From: an uncultured Clostridia bacterium
GTDB taxonomy: Bacteria > Bacillota > Clostridia > UMGS1810
NCBI GenBank assembly: GCA_934500875.1
Contig: CAKSTL010000002.1
Span: 62,001 to 126,000, forward strand
DNA: 64,000 bases
Reading direction: 5' to 3'
Positions 1 through 7,242 of this stretch are shown here, piece by piece. Position 1 is the first letter of the stretch, and each line of letters starts with the position of its first letter. The position numbers were made by a program, and so were the translations under genes. The notes beneath the pieces were generated by a model. It was given only the letters and a program-made list of their open reading frames with translations, ran no database searches and was not told the DNA's origin.

Positions 1-88
1 CGCAGGCTTTGCCGTTGTTCCTTTAGAATTATTAGCTATTCGGAATGAAAAACTCGTGACACAGTGGGCACTGCCTCGGCGTTTTTCG

Positions 89-122
89 GTGTGTAGCTTT
101 GCGCTGCACACTTTTTTATTTT
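89..122 (+). terminator. Intrinsic terminator at the window edge
   Basis: A 9-bp stem (positions 89-97 with 103-111, one G-T pair) is followed by a T-rich run. It ends a transcript entering from the left. Bases 1-88 hold no recognisable gene end: one frame is open from base 2 but runs on through the terminator and the next promoter, so it is not convincing as protein. Confidence 0.7.
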
Positions 123-136
123 GCAAACAAAAAATG

Positions 137-165
137 TTTACAAAACAAAAAATGTATGGTATAAT
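137..165 (+). promoter_or_regulatory. Sigma-A promoter of RNA element R1
   Basis: TTTACA at 137-142 and TATAAT at 160-165 are separated by exactly 17 bases. Start of transcription is expected near 171. The same TTTACA-17-TATAAT arrangement precedes the two related elements near 33.7 and 33.9 kb. Confidence 0.75.
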
Positions 166-170
166 AGTTT

Positions 171-364
171 CGCTACATTATATCAATTATAAATGGTAAT
201 CATATTGGGGTATGCGCTTTTGCAAAAAGCGTACACTCCGATTAGTCGTCCCTTTATGATTATCATTAGGTGTTGATTTTGATGTAGTGTAGCAACTCTC
301 AAGGTCGGAGCTGGACGTTTTTATTGCGTAACTCCGGTTTTCGGGGTTGCGCATTTTTTATTTT
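171..364 (+). ncRNA. Putative structured RNA R1 (three-copy family)
   Basis: I do not recognise a named RNA family. The transcript would start just before GCTACAT (172-178), which pairs with GTGTAGC (287-293). Inside lies a 12-bp stem (192-203 with 256-267) and a strongly conserved hairpin (about 207-239) with loop GCA between U and A runs. CTCCGA (236-241) can pair with TCGGAG (305-310), outside the closing stem, giving a pseudoknot. A terminator hairpin (326-352) plus T run ends it. Copies R2 (33.5-33.7 kb) and R3 (33.7-33.9 kb) on the other strand share the order of elements, and the 12-bp stem differs in sequence in R2 yet still pairs, which supports an RNA structure. It sits directly upstream of a small gene, so it may be a cis-acting leader, a free small RNA, or both. 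Confidence 0.65.
326..364 (+). terminator. Terminator or attenuator between R1 and the small gene
   Basis: The stem GCGTAACTCCG / CGGGGTTGCGC with a short TTTT-rich loop (326-352) is followed by ATTTTTTATTTT. It lies 25 bases before the ATG of the small gene, so that gene is reached only by read-through or regulated antitermination. Confidence 0.7.
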
Positions 365-377
365 GGAGGGATTGGGT

Positions 378-608
378 ATGATTAACGATTTCGATTTTGA
401 AGCAGGGATTATTGCAAAAAAGATTTTGAAGGAGTGCGACAAGTACATAAAAGGAAATATGGAAAACACCGAAATAATTGATAAAATGGCAAATATTGCC
501 GCTTGCGACACTCTTATCGACATTCAGCTTATTTTGGAAAATGACGAATTGTCCGATACCGGAAAGGTGAGAAAAATAAGAAATGCTTTGTCATTGTATC
601 ACCGTTAA
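378..608 (+). CDS. Small helical protein of unknown function, associated with RNA R1
   Basis: 76 residues, no recognised family. ATG at 378 is preceded by GGAGGG at a good distance. The sequence is charged and apparently all helical, without signal peptide or membrane segment, and without cysteine or histidine clusters that would suggest metal binding. It is homologous to the product at 33217-33561: both share the pattern ID-K-x-x-x-x-AA, then DI-x-LI, then L(S/T)D-x-x-KV-x-KIR. Both genes follow a copy of the same RNA element and its terminator. The frame stays open upstream through the terminator hairpin to a TTG at 324, as it does in the second copy. A regulator or RNA-binding partner of the element is possible but purely inferential. 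Confidence 0.6.
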   Translation: MINDFDFEAGIIAKKILKECDKYIKGNMENTEIIDKMANIAACDTLIDIQLILENDELSDTGKVRKIRNALSLYHR

Positions 609-671
609 AATGGTATTAAAAATATTTACAATGATATCAAACATAATTAAAACTGCATTAAAACGGCAGCA

Positions 672-729
672 AAAAAAGACGGCTAAAATCATTTTTTTAT
701 AAGAAATGGATTTAAAACCGTCTTTTTTG
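672..729. terminator. Bidirectional terminator
   Basis: A-rich AAAAAAGACGG (673-683) pairs with CCGTCTTTTTT (719-729), with extra pairing inside the loop. It serves the small gene from the left and the S41 protease operon from the right. Confidence 0.75.
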
Positions 730-736
730 ATGCATA

Positions 737-1930
737 TTATTTTATTTTTTCTTTCATAACCTCAATTGCGGCGGAAAGCTGTGCGTCCTCGCCGTCGGGA
801 ATATACCTTACCGAGGTGTTTTTATACTTTTCGTCAAGCTCAACCGTTTTGTCCGGCTCAAGCCCGATTTTGTCTATGCAAACGTTGTTCGGCGTAAAAT
901 ATTTTGCCGTCGTAATTTTTGCAATCGACTTGTCGCCAAGGTCAAAAATGGTTTGAACAACGCCCTTTCCGTAGGTTTTTGTACCCACCGTATATGCCTT
1001 GCCGTTATCGTGAAGCGAGCTTGTGAAAACCTCTGCCGCGCTTGCCGTCTGCGAATTTGTAAGTATCACAATCGGAAGGTCGATTTTTTCGCTGTCCTTC
1101 GCCTTATAAACCGTTTCGCCGCCGTTTTTGTCCTTCACGGTAAGAATTATGCCTTCGTCAAGAATTTGGTCAACGCAGTTTGTGATGATGTCAAGCGCAC
1201 CGCCGGGATTTGAACGCACGTCAAAAATTATGCCCTTTGCGTTTTTGTTTTTTGCCTCGGCAAGAGCCGATTTAAGCTGCTCGGCGCAGTGACCTTCAAA
1301 CATTGAAATTCTTATATAATAAATGCCGTCCGAAAGCTGTTTTGACGATACCTGAACGGTTTCGATTTCGCTCGGCGAAACGCTTACCGTAACGGTGTTT
1401 TTATTGCGCTCAACCGCCATTTCAAAGGTTTTGCCGTCATATTCTTTTATGGCTGACGATATTTCGGAAAGCTCTGCTCCGACAACGTCGTTTCCGTCGA
1501 TTTTTTTGATTATGTCGCCCGGCAAAAGACCTGCTTTTTCTGCCGGCGTGCCTTCGTAGACGTCCGAAATTACCGTTTCGGCGCCGTCCTTTGTTACCTC
1601 CACGCCTATGCCGGTGTAATTTCCCGTGCTCATTTCGTTGAAAGAATCATATTTTTCGGGTGAAATATACTCTGTATACGGGTCGTTAAGCCCCGCAAGA
1701 TAGCCTGCATATGCCCACTGCTGCATATTGTTTTTGTCAATATCGCCGTAAAAATATTTGTCCACAAGCCTGTCAATGCGGCTGAGTTTTGAGAGTGCGC
1801 CTGCGGTTTGGTTGCTTGACAGAAAATACACAATATTGCTGCCGAAAGCAAAGTACAGAACCGACGACGCCGCAAATGTCAGGATTGCGGTTATCAGCAC
1901 CGTGCAAATTGTTTTTTGCTTGTTAGTCAT
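737..1930 (-). CDS. ctpA: S41 family C-terminal processing protease (CtpA-like)
   Basis: 397 residues. An N-terminal membrane segment (about 8-30) anchors the enzyme so that the rest lies outside the membrane. A PDZ domain (about 100-180, with GIGV and LLPGD motifs) precedes the S41 catalytic domain. The catalytic serine is S297 in TASAAE and the general base is K322 in TYGKG; their spacing of 25 is typical for this family. Such proteases trim or degrade exported proteins, in several bacteria cell-wall hydrolases. It is the last gene of a regulator-ftsE-ftsX-M23 operon, so a role in controlling the neighbouring peptidoglycan hydrolase is a reasonable inference. Length is normal for the family. 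Confidence 0.93.
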   Translation of the reverse strand: MTNKQKTICTVLITAILTFAASSVLYFAFGSNIVYFLSSNQTAGALSKLSRIDRLVDKYFYGDIDKNNMQQWAYAGYLAGLNDPYTEYISPEKYDSFNEMSTGNYTGIGVEVTKDGAETVISDVYEGTPAEKAGLLPGDIIKKIDGNDVVGAELSEISSAIKEYDGKTFEMAVERNKNTVTVSVSPSEIETVQVSSKQLSDGIYYIRISMFEGHCAEQLKSALAEAKNKNAKGIIFDVRSNPGGALDIITNCVDQILDEGIILTVKDKNGGETVYKAKDSEKIDLPIVILTNSQTASAAEVFTSSLHDNGKAYTVGTKTYGKGVVQTIFDLGDKSIAKITTAKYFTPNNVCIDKIGLEPDKTVELDEKYKNTSVRYIPDGEDAQLSAAIEVMKEKIK

Positions 1931-1951
1931 TAAAACACTAATCTCCTATAG

Positions 1952-3085
1952 CTATTTTTGAACATACGGAAGCGGATTTACCGGCGAACCGTTGACACGC
2001 ACCTCAAAATGGATGTGCGGGCCGCTGGAAAGCCCGGTGGAACCGCATTTTGCAATAACTGTTCCTCTTGTTACCTTTTGCCCTGCCGAAACGCAGAGCG
2101 AGCTGTTATGACCGTAAAGCGTGGTATATCCGCCGCCGTGGTCGATAATTACATAGTTGCCGTAGCCGCCCGAGTTATATCCTGCCACAATAACCGTTCC
2201 GTCGTTTGCGGCAAGAACGTTTGTGCCGTAGGCTGCGCCTATATCAACGCCTGCGTGCCCACGGTATGTGCCGAGCACAGGGTGAAGCCTTCTGCCGTAC
2301 TGCGACGTGATAAGCGTTGATGACGCCGACGGCCAGCCGAATTGTCCGCCCACGAATTTTGTGTTCACCGAAACTCTTGACTGTGCGCTTGCCCAAGCCG
2401 CAGCCTCCTGTTTTTGCGCCTGTTCGTATGCCTTCTGATAAGCTGCAATGTCCGATTCAAGCTTTCTTTGACGCTCTTCGTTCTGCGCAATTTTAGCGTT
2501 CAGAGTGGCTTTATTCGATTCAAGATTTGATTTGTTTGCGTTAAGAGTTGCCTGAGTTTTTTCAAGCTCGTCCGCAAGGGTCTGAATTTTTTCTTCCGTT
2601 GCTTTTAATGTGTCCAAAAGGTTTTTGTCGTATTCCGAAACCATTTTGACAATTTCAACTCTGTTTAAAAAGTCGGTAATCGAGCTTGCGGTTGACAGCA
2701 TTTCAAGGTAAGTCTGGTTGCCGTTTTCAATCATATACTTAACTCTTGTTATGTACGACTGATTTTGCTCCTCGCTTTTTGCCTTTGCTTCTTCAAGTTC
2801 TTTTGCCGTTTGGTCGATTTTAACCTGGTTTGCGTCTATATCAACCTCGAGCGAATGAATTTTTTCCGACACTTTTGTGATTTCTGCGTCAAGCGCCTCG
2901 TGCTGCGACGCAGCCGCATTTTTTTCGTTTTTGGCAGCGTCCATTTCTTTTTTTATCTGCGACGACGACTTTGCCGCATACACCGATGACATTGCCGCAC
3001 TCAATATGATAATTCCCACAAATGCGACAAGCGCTACCCACGCAAAAACTTTTATCCAAATTTTTTTAATCTGCATTTTTTTCAT
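1952..3085 (-). CDS. Murein hydrolase/activator, coiled coil plus M23 (LytM) domain
   Basis: 377 residues. A membrane or signal segment (about 12-34) is followed by a long coiled coil (about 35-235) and a C-terminal M23 domain (about 265-377). The zinc-binding pattern is intact: HAGVD in the first motif and HIHFEV at the end, so it could be an active endopeptidase rather than a degenerate EnvC-type activator. It directly follows ftsX (the ftsX stop overlaps the start region), which fits the known FtsEX to coiled-coil hydrolase partnership (PcsB, EnvC). Three starts overlap at 3091 (GTG), 3088 and 3085; 3085 gives the best distance from AAGGTG. Confidence 0.92.
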   Translation of the reverse strand: MKKMQIKKIWIKVFAWVALVAFVGIIILSAAMSSVYAAKSSSQIKKEMDAAKNEKNAAASQHEALDAEITKVSEKIHSLEVDIDANQVKIDQTAKELEEAKAKSEEQNQSYITRVKYMIENGNQTYLEMLSTASSITDFLNRVEIVKMVSEYDKNLLDTLKATEEKIQTLADELEKTQATLNANKSNLESNKATLNAKIAQNEERQRKLESDIAAYQKAYEQAQKQEAAAWASAQSRVSVNTKFVGGQFGWPSASSTLITSQYGRRLHPVLGTYRGHAGVDIGAAYGTNVLAANDGTVIVAGYNSGGYGNYVIIDHGGGYTTLYGHNSSLCVSAGQKVTRGTVIAKCGSTGLSSGPHIHFEVRVNGSPVNPLPYVQK

Positions 3086-3087
3086 CA

Positions 3088-3990
3088 TCACACCTTCAAA
3101 TACTTTCTCATAGATACCGCACTGCCGATTGCGCCCAGCCCCATACCGATTGCAAGATATCCGCCTGCAATAACAAACGCCATTTCGCCAAAGGATTTAA
3201 AGCTGATAATTGAAGTTCCGACAGGGTCTGAGCTGCCGATAAGTTTAAGCAGGGAATTATATCCGTATTCCGTAAGGAAATACGCAATAACCGCCGCTAT
3301 AAAGCCGACAAGCACGCCTTCTGTCACAAACGGACCCCGTATAAACGAATCGGTTGCGCCGACGTATTTCATAATGTTTATTTCTTTTCGTCTGTTATGA
3401 ACGGTAAGCTTAATTGTGTTCGATATAATAAATATGCTGATAAACGCAAAGATTATTACAACCCAGATTGAAATGTTGCGCACCGTTTTTGTAATGCGCT
3501 GAACGTTTGTTGTAAGTTTTTCGGAGCTTTTTACCGTTTTTACGCCTTCGATTTTTGAAATATACTCCGCAACCTGTTTGGTTTGCGAAATATCGGTGAG
3601 CGTAACCTTGTAAATATCGCTTATAATGCTTGAGGGCACACCCTCAAAATAAGCCTGCTGCTCTTTCGGGATGCTTGAAACATACTCGTTGAAAAGCTCG
3701 TCGCCCGATTTAAAGGTCAACTCTTTAACATACTGATTTTGCTTTATTTGGTCGCCGATTGCGGCAACAACCGCCTCGTCGGTGATTGCCTCATCCACAA
3801 AAACCTGAATCTGACACTGGTTTGCCGCCTGCTCGCCCATATAATTTATGTTTATGGTAAGCATTGTAAACACGCCGAAAACAAACAGGCACGCAACCGA
3901 AACGAGAATGGAGGCAGCCGACATAAAGCCGTTGCGCACAACCGAACGCAGTGCGTCGGATAACATTCTCTTTAAATTTCTAATTAACAT
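3088..3990 (-). CDS. ftsX: Cell division ABC transporter permease FtsX
   Basis: 300 residues from the ATG at 3990 (an upstream extension to 4050 lies inside ftsE and is unlikely). One membrane segment near residue 30, an extracellular loop (about 50-170), then three C-terminal membrane segments: the FtsX arrangement. FtsX pairs with FtsE and passes ATP-driven movement to a peptidoglycan hydrolase outside the cell. The start overlaps the end of ftsE by 11 bases, implying translational coupling, and the M23 protein follows. Confidence 0.95.
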   Translation of the reverse strand: MLIRNLKRMLSDALRSVVRNGFMSAASILVSVACLFVFGVFTMLTININYMGEQAANQCQIQVFVDEAITDEAVVAAIGDQIKQNQYVKELTFKSGDELFNEYVSSIPKEQQAYFEGVPSSIISDIYKVTLTDISQTKQVAEYISKIEGVKTVKSSEKLTTNVQRITKTVRNISIWVVIIFAFISIFIISNTIKLTVHNRRKEINIMKYVGATDSFIRGPFVTEGVLVGFIAAVIAYFLTEYGYNSLLKLIGSSDPVGTSIISFKSFGEMAFVIAGGYLAIGMGLGAIGSAVSMRKYLKV

Positions 3991-4666
3991 AATTGTAGCC
4001 ACCCTTTTTCTCATCACGGGAAATTGCACCGTGGTCAACCTCAATAACACGCTTTTGCATCATATCAACAATTTTTTCTGCGTGCGTTGCCATAACCACA
4101 GTTGTGCCCCGTTTGTTGATGTCGTCGAGAATCTGCATAATTTCCATAGTGGTTTCGGGGTCAAGATTACCCGTAGGCTCGTCCGCAATAAGGACTGCCG
4201 GATTGTTTACGATTGCCCTTGCAAGCGCAACCCTCTGCTGCTCGCCGCCCGAAAGCTGGGAGGGAAACATTTTTGCCTTTGCCGTAAGCCCCACCTGCGA
4301 AAGAACGTTCGGAACGTTTTTTCGTATTTCACGTCTTGACGCACCCACAATTTCCATTGCATATGCCACGTTGTCATAAGCGTTTTTGTTCTGCAGAAGA
4401 CGAAAATCCTGAAATACAACGCCGATTTTGCGCCTGAAATAAGGAATTTGCCTGTGCGTAAGAAACGACGTGTTTGTTTCGTTGATTATAATTGTTCCGT
4501 CCGACGGAACAAGCTCACGCATAATAAGCTTTATAATAGTTGATTTTCCTGCGGCGGAAGAGCCTACAAGAAAAACAAATTCTCCCTTGTCGATGTAAAA
4601 GTTTACGTTTTCAAGCGCTTTGGTGCCGTTTTCGTAAACCATAGACACATTGTTGAATAAAATCAA
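3980..4666 (-). CDS. ftsE: Cell division ATP-binding protein FtsE
   Basis: 228 residues, TTG start six bases after GAGGTG. Walker A GSSAAGKST (35-43), ABC signature LSGGEQQR, Walker B VLIADEPTG and the switch histidine in MATHAEK are all present. It is the ATPase of the FtsEX complex controlling septal peptidoglycan hydrolysis, and is not a sugar-transport ATPase. It lies between the PucR-like gene and ftsX in one operon. Confidence 0.96.
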   Translation of the reverse strand: MILFNNVSMVYENGTKALENVNFYIDKGEFVFLVGSSAAGKSTIIKLIMRELVPSDGTIIINETNTSFLTHRQIPYFRRKIGVVFQDFRLLQNKNAYDNVAYAMEIVGASRREIRKNVPNVLSQVGLTAKAKMFPSQLSGGEQQRVALARAIVNNPAVLIADEPTGNLDPETTMEIMQILDDINKRGTTVVMATHAEKIVDMMQKRVIEVDHGAISRDEKKGGYNYVN

Positions 4667-4676
4667 TTTTTACACC

Positions 4677-5762
4677 TCAAATTCTTATTGCGTTCGACTG
4701 CAAATATTTGTTAACCATCATTGCAACTTTGAATATAATCGCTTCGTCAAATATTCTTAAGTCAAGCCCCGTAATTTTCTGAATTTTGTCAAGACGGTAA
4801 ACAAGAGTGTTTCTGTGCACATAAAGCTGCCTTGACGTTTCGGAAACGTTAAGGTTGTTTTCAAAAAACTTCTGAATGGTAAACACAATTTCCTGGTCAA
4901 GGTCGTCAATGGAGCCTCTTTTGAACACTTCACTCAAAAAGAGCTCGCAAAGCGTTGTGGGAAGCTGATAGATAAGACGTCCTATACCGAGGTTGTCATA
5001 GCTTATAATGGATTTTTCGTTGTCAAACACCTTGCCCACTTCAAGCGCAACCCTTGCCTCTTTGAAGGAACGTGCAATTTCTCTTACATTATTTATAAGC
5101 GTGCCTATGCCGATTGTCACCTTCATAAGGTTTTCGCTCATAAGATTGTTGTGAATTTCGTGCGCAATATCCTCAAGAACAATGTTTTCCGCATCATCCG
5201 GAAAGCTTTTTACAAGCACAATGGAGGATTGGTCTATGCTGATGATAAAGTCGTTTTGCTTATCGGGAAACATATTTTCGATAATTTCAAACGACGAAAA
5301 ATCGGTATCCTTGTCCGAACGGATAAGATAAACCGCCCTTTTTCCTTCAATAGGAAAATGCAGCTCTGCCGCTTTTGCAAGAACATCACCCGAAAGAATA
5401 TTGTCGAGAATGATGTTTTTGATAAAGTTTACCCTGTCGTGCTTGTCGTCGTAGAGCGATTTTACGCCCGAGAAGCTTACCTGAAGAATATTGATATAAT
5501 TTTTTGCAAGGGTATCGTCGCCCTGAATAAAAATTATATAGTCAACCTTGTTCATATTAAGCACAGGCTTGTATGTAAAGCCGTTGTAAGTGAAAGTGTC
5601 GGTATTTTCCTCCGTAAAGCTCAAAACGCAGTTTAAATCGTTGGGCGAAATGCAGCCCTCCTTGCTGGCAATGACAAATCCGCCGTCGGTAATCATTCCG
5701 AGATGTCTGTTCATTACGTCCTTCATTTGCAGAATAAGCTGCTGGAAAAATCTTGCGTTCAC
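4677..5762 (-). CDS. PucR/CdaR-family transcriptional regulator, first gene of the ftsEX operon
   Basis: 361 residues, GTG start after GAGGTGG. The C-terminus (about 300-350) carries the PucR-type helix-turn-helix with the VSETSRQLYVHRNTLVYRL motif; the middle (about 110-260) resembles the CdaR GGDEF-like domain. The N-terminal part (1-100) is not assigned. The family usually answers small metabolites, but here the gene leads ftsE, ftsX, an M23 peptidase and an S41 protease, with 10 bases to ftsE, so it may autoregulate cell-wall hydrolysis. A perfect consensus promoter lies about 100 bases upstream. Confidence 0.85.
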   Translation of the reverse strand: MNARFFQQLILQMKDVMNRHLGMITDGGFVIASKEGCISPNDLNCVLSFTEENTDTFTYNGFTYKPVLNMNKVDYIIFIQGDDTLAKNYINILQVSFSGVKSLYDDKHDRVNFIKNIILDNILSGDVLAKAAELHFPIEGKRAVYLIRSDKDTDFSSFEIIENMFPDKQNDFIISIDQSSIVLVKSFPDDAENIVLEDIAHEIHNNLMSENLMKVTIGIGTLINNVREIARSFKEARVALEVGKVFDNEKSIISYDNLGIGRLIYQLPTTLCELFLSEVFKRGSIDDLDQEIVFTIQKFFENNLNVSETSRQLYVHRNTLVYRLDKIQKITGLDLRIFDEAIIFKVAMMVNKYLQSNAIRI

Positions 5763-5861
5763 TGTTTACCACCTCAAATCAAAATATATAGCAATTATTT
5801 TTTACGCTTTTTTAAAGCAATTTCGACAAAAAACGTTAAAATATACTATTTCATTATGTCT

Positions 5862-5890
5862 ATTATATAATACAACTTCGATTATGTCAA
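5862..5890 (-). promoter_or_regulatory. Perfect consensus sigma-A promoter of the ftsEX operon
   Basis: On the minus strand TTGACA (5890-5885), 17 bases, TATAAT (5867-5862). The leader to the GTG at 5762 is about 93 bases. Confidence 0.85.
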
Positions 5891-5985
5891 TGTATTAACA
5901 AACTGTAAATTTTTGAAATCGCAAAATTTTTGGTAAAATTGCACAAACGGAAAAATTTTACATACTGTCAAAATGCAGTGTGCGA

Positions 5986-6014
5986 TTGACATTTTTGCCG
6001 CTTGGTGATATAAT
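5986..6014 (+). promoter_or_regulatory. Perfect consensus sigma-A promoter of the DUF1836 gene
   Basis: TTGACA (5986-5991), 17 bases, TATAAT (6009-6014). The expected start of transcription, about 6021-6022, is only 2-3 bases before the ATG at 6024. It is divergent from the ftsEX promoter, about 96 bases away. Confidence 0.85.
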
Positions 6015-6023
6015 GCGCAATAT

Positions 6024-6512
6024 ATGGCGGTGATGAATTTGGAAGATAAAAAATATGAAAAAATTGCTTTTCCGAGATGGGTGTCCCTTCCCGAAATCGA
6101 CCTTTATATGGACCAGCTTATCGGGTTTTTTGAAAAAAAGCTTGCCTTTTTGTTTTCGGAGGACGAAAAGGGCGTTACCTCCACAATGATTAACAATTAC
6201 GTAAAGCACAAGGTGATTATGCCGCCGGTGAAAAAGAAGTATTCACGTGAGCATATTGCATATCTTTTTGTGGTAATTACGCTTAAAAAAGCGTTTTCGA
6301 TGTCTGAAATAAAAGCATTTATAGAAAAAATGAGCAAAAAAAAGACGGCGAATATTGCGTATGACAGCTTTTGCGGTGCGGTTGAGGACGCTTGCGAGGC
6401 GGTGTTTGAGGGCAGAGATGTGCCGAAAACGGAAGGCGTTGACCCGCTTTTGCGTTCGGCGGCGCTCGCTGTTGCATTCAAGCTCTATTCGCAAAGCCTT
6501 TTGGCAGAGTAA
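6024..6512 (+). CDS. DUF1836 protein
   Basis: 162 residues matching the Clostridia/Bacilli DUF1836 family, with FPRWxxLPEIDLYMDQ near residues 13-28, a VTSTMINNYVKHK segment (about 50-65) and a KKYSREHIAYL segment (about 70-82). The family has no established function; the pattern resembles MerR-type winged-helix proteins, so a DNA-binding role is plausible. Start choice is unusual: ATG 6024 would be nearly leaderless, while ATG 6033 has GGCGGTG directly touching it. Both are in frame; I kept 6024 because the promoter position favours it. Confidence 0.85.
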   Translation: MAVMNLEDKKYEKIAFPRWVSLPEIDLYMDQLIGFFEKKLAFLFSEDEKGVTSTMINNYVKHKVIMPPVKKKYSREHIAYLFVVITLKKAFSMSEIKAFIEKMSKKKTANIAYDSFCGAVEDACEAVFEGRDVPKTEGVDPLLRSAALAVAFKLYSQSLLAE

Positions 6513-6545
6513 TATACAAATAAGGAAGTAAAATGGAGTAAAATA

Positions 6546-6623
6546 ATGAAGCGCTGCATAAAAAACGGCTTTGTGCAAATGCCTTTTGTGGCGGATTGGA
6601 GGTTTTTATGCTTGAAAAAATAA
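6546..6623 (+). CDS. Possible 25-residue leader peptide
   Basis: ATG at 6546 lies seven bases after GGAG and opens a 25-codon frame that ends 16 bases inside the next gene. Its translation would cross the ribosome-binding site of that gene (GGAGG at 6598-6602), so it could couple translation. There is no run of one amino acid that would point to attenuation. It may be chance. Confidence 0.25.
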   Translation: MKRCIKNGFVQMPFVADWRFLCLKK

Positions 6624-7159
6624 AAGAAGAAGTAAAAAATGCTGTTTGCGAGGTGTGTGACGCCTCCAAAATAAAGAGCGGCGAAATTTTTGTAATCGGT
6701 TGTTCGTCCAGCGAAATTACCGGCGGAACAATCGGCAAAAATTCAAGCGAAGAAGTGGGTGCGGCGGTTTTTGACGCAGCGTATGAGGTTTTGAGCAAAA
6801 AAGGGATATACCTTGCCGCTCAGTGCTGCGAGCATTTAAACAGAGCGCTTGTAATTGAGAGCGAGGCGGCGGAAAAATACCGTCTTGAAAAAGTAAACGC
6901 AGTTCCGTTTGTAAAGGCGGGCGGCTCGTTTGCAACTGCGGCGTACGGCGGCTTTAAAAACCCTGCCGTTGTTGAAAAAATAAGCGCAAAAGCAGGAATG
7001 GATATCGGCGAAACGCTTATAGGTATGCATATCGCACCGGTGTGCGTGCCGCTTAGAATTACCGTTAAAAAAATCGGCGAGGCAAACGTTATCTGCGCAC
7101 GTTCACGTCTTAAATTTATCGGCGGCGTTCGTGCTCATTACGACGAAAGTTTGATGTAG
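6608..7159 (+). CDS. TIGR01440/YwlG (UPF0340) family protein
   Basis: 183 residues, ATG at 6608 after GGAGG. It matches the YwlG/UPF0340 family, with GCSSSEITGGTIGKNSS near residues 34-50, an AAQCCEHLNRALV segment (about 72-84) and a C-terminal HIAPVCVPLR segment. The family is widespread in Firmicutes and uncharacterised; a soluble cytoplasmic location is expected. Length is normal. The flanking DUF1836 and glycosidase genes give no clear functional hint. Confidence 0.9.
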   Translation: MLEKIKEEVKNAVCEVCDASKIKSGEIFVIGCSSSEITGGTIGKNSSEEVGAAVFDAAYEVLSKKGIYLAAQCCEHLNRALVIESEAAEKYRLEKVNAVPFVKAGGSFATAAYGGFKNPAVVEKISAKAGMDIGETLIGMHIAPVCVPLRITVKKIGEANVICARSRLKFIGGVRAHYDESLM

Positions 7160-7242
7160 CAATTTTCTTTGGACAGCAGGCAAAAAAGGTCGGAAAATTT
7201 TTAAAATTCAGGGCAAACCGCAGTTTGGCTAAGGAGATTTTT

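Noticed and set aside
1..184. Open frame from base 2 across the left edge
   Set aside because: It continues through an intrinsic terminator and the R1 promoter and has no recognisable protein pattern; at best its first part could be a gene end, which cannot be decided here.
171..364. Retron, CRISPR or transposon guide RNA as identity of R1
   Set aside because: No reverse transcriptase, nuclease or transposase gene lies near any of the three copies.
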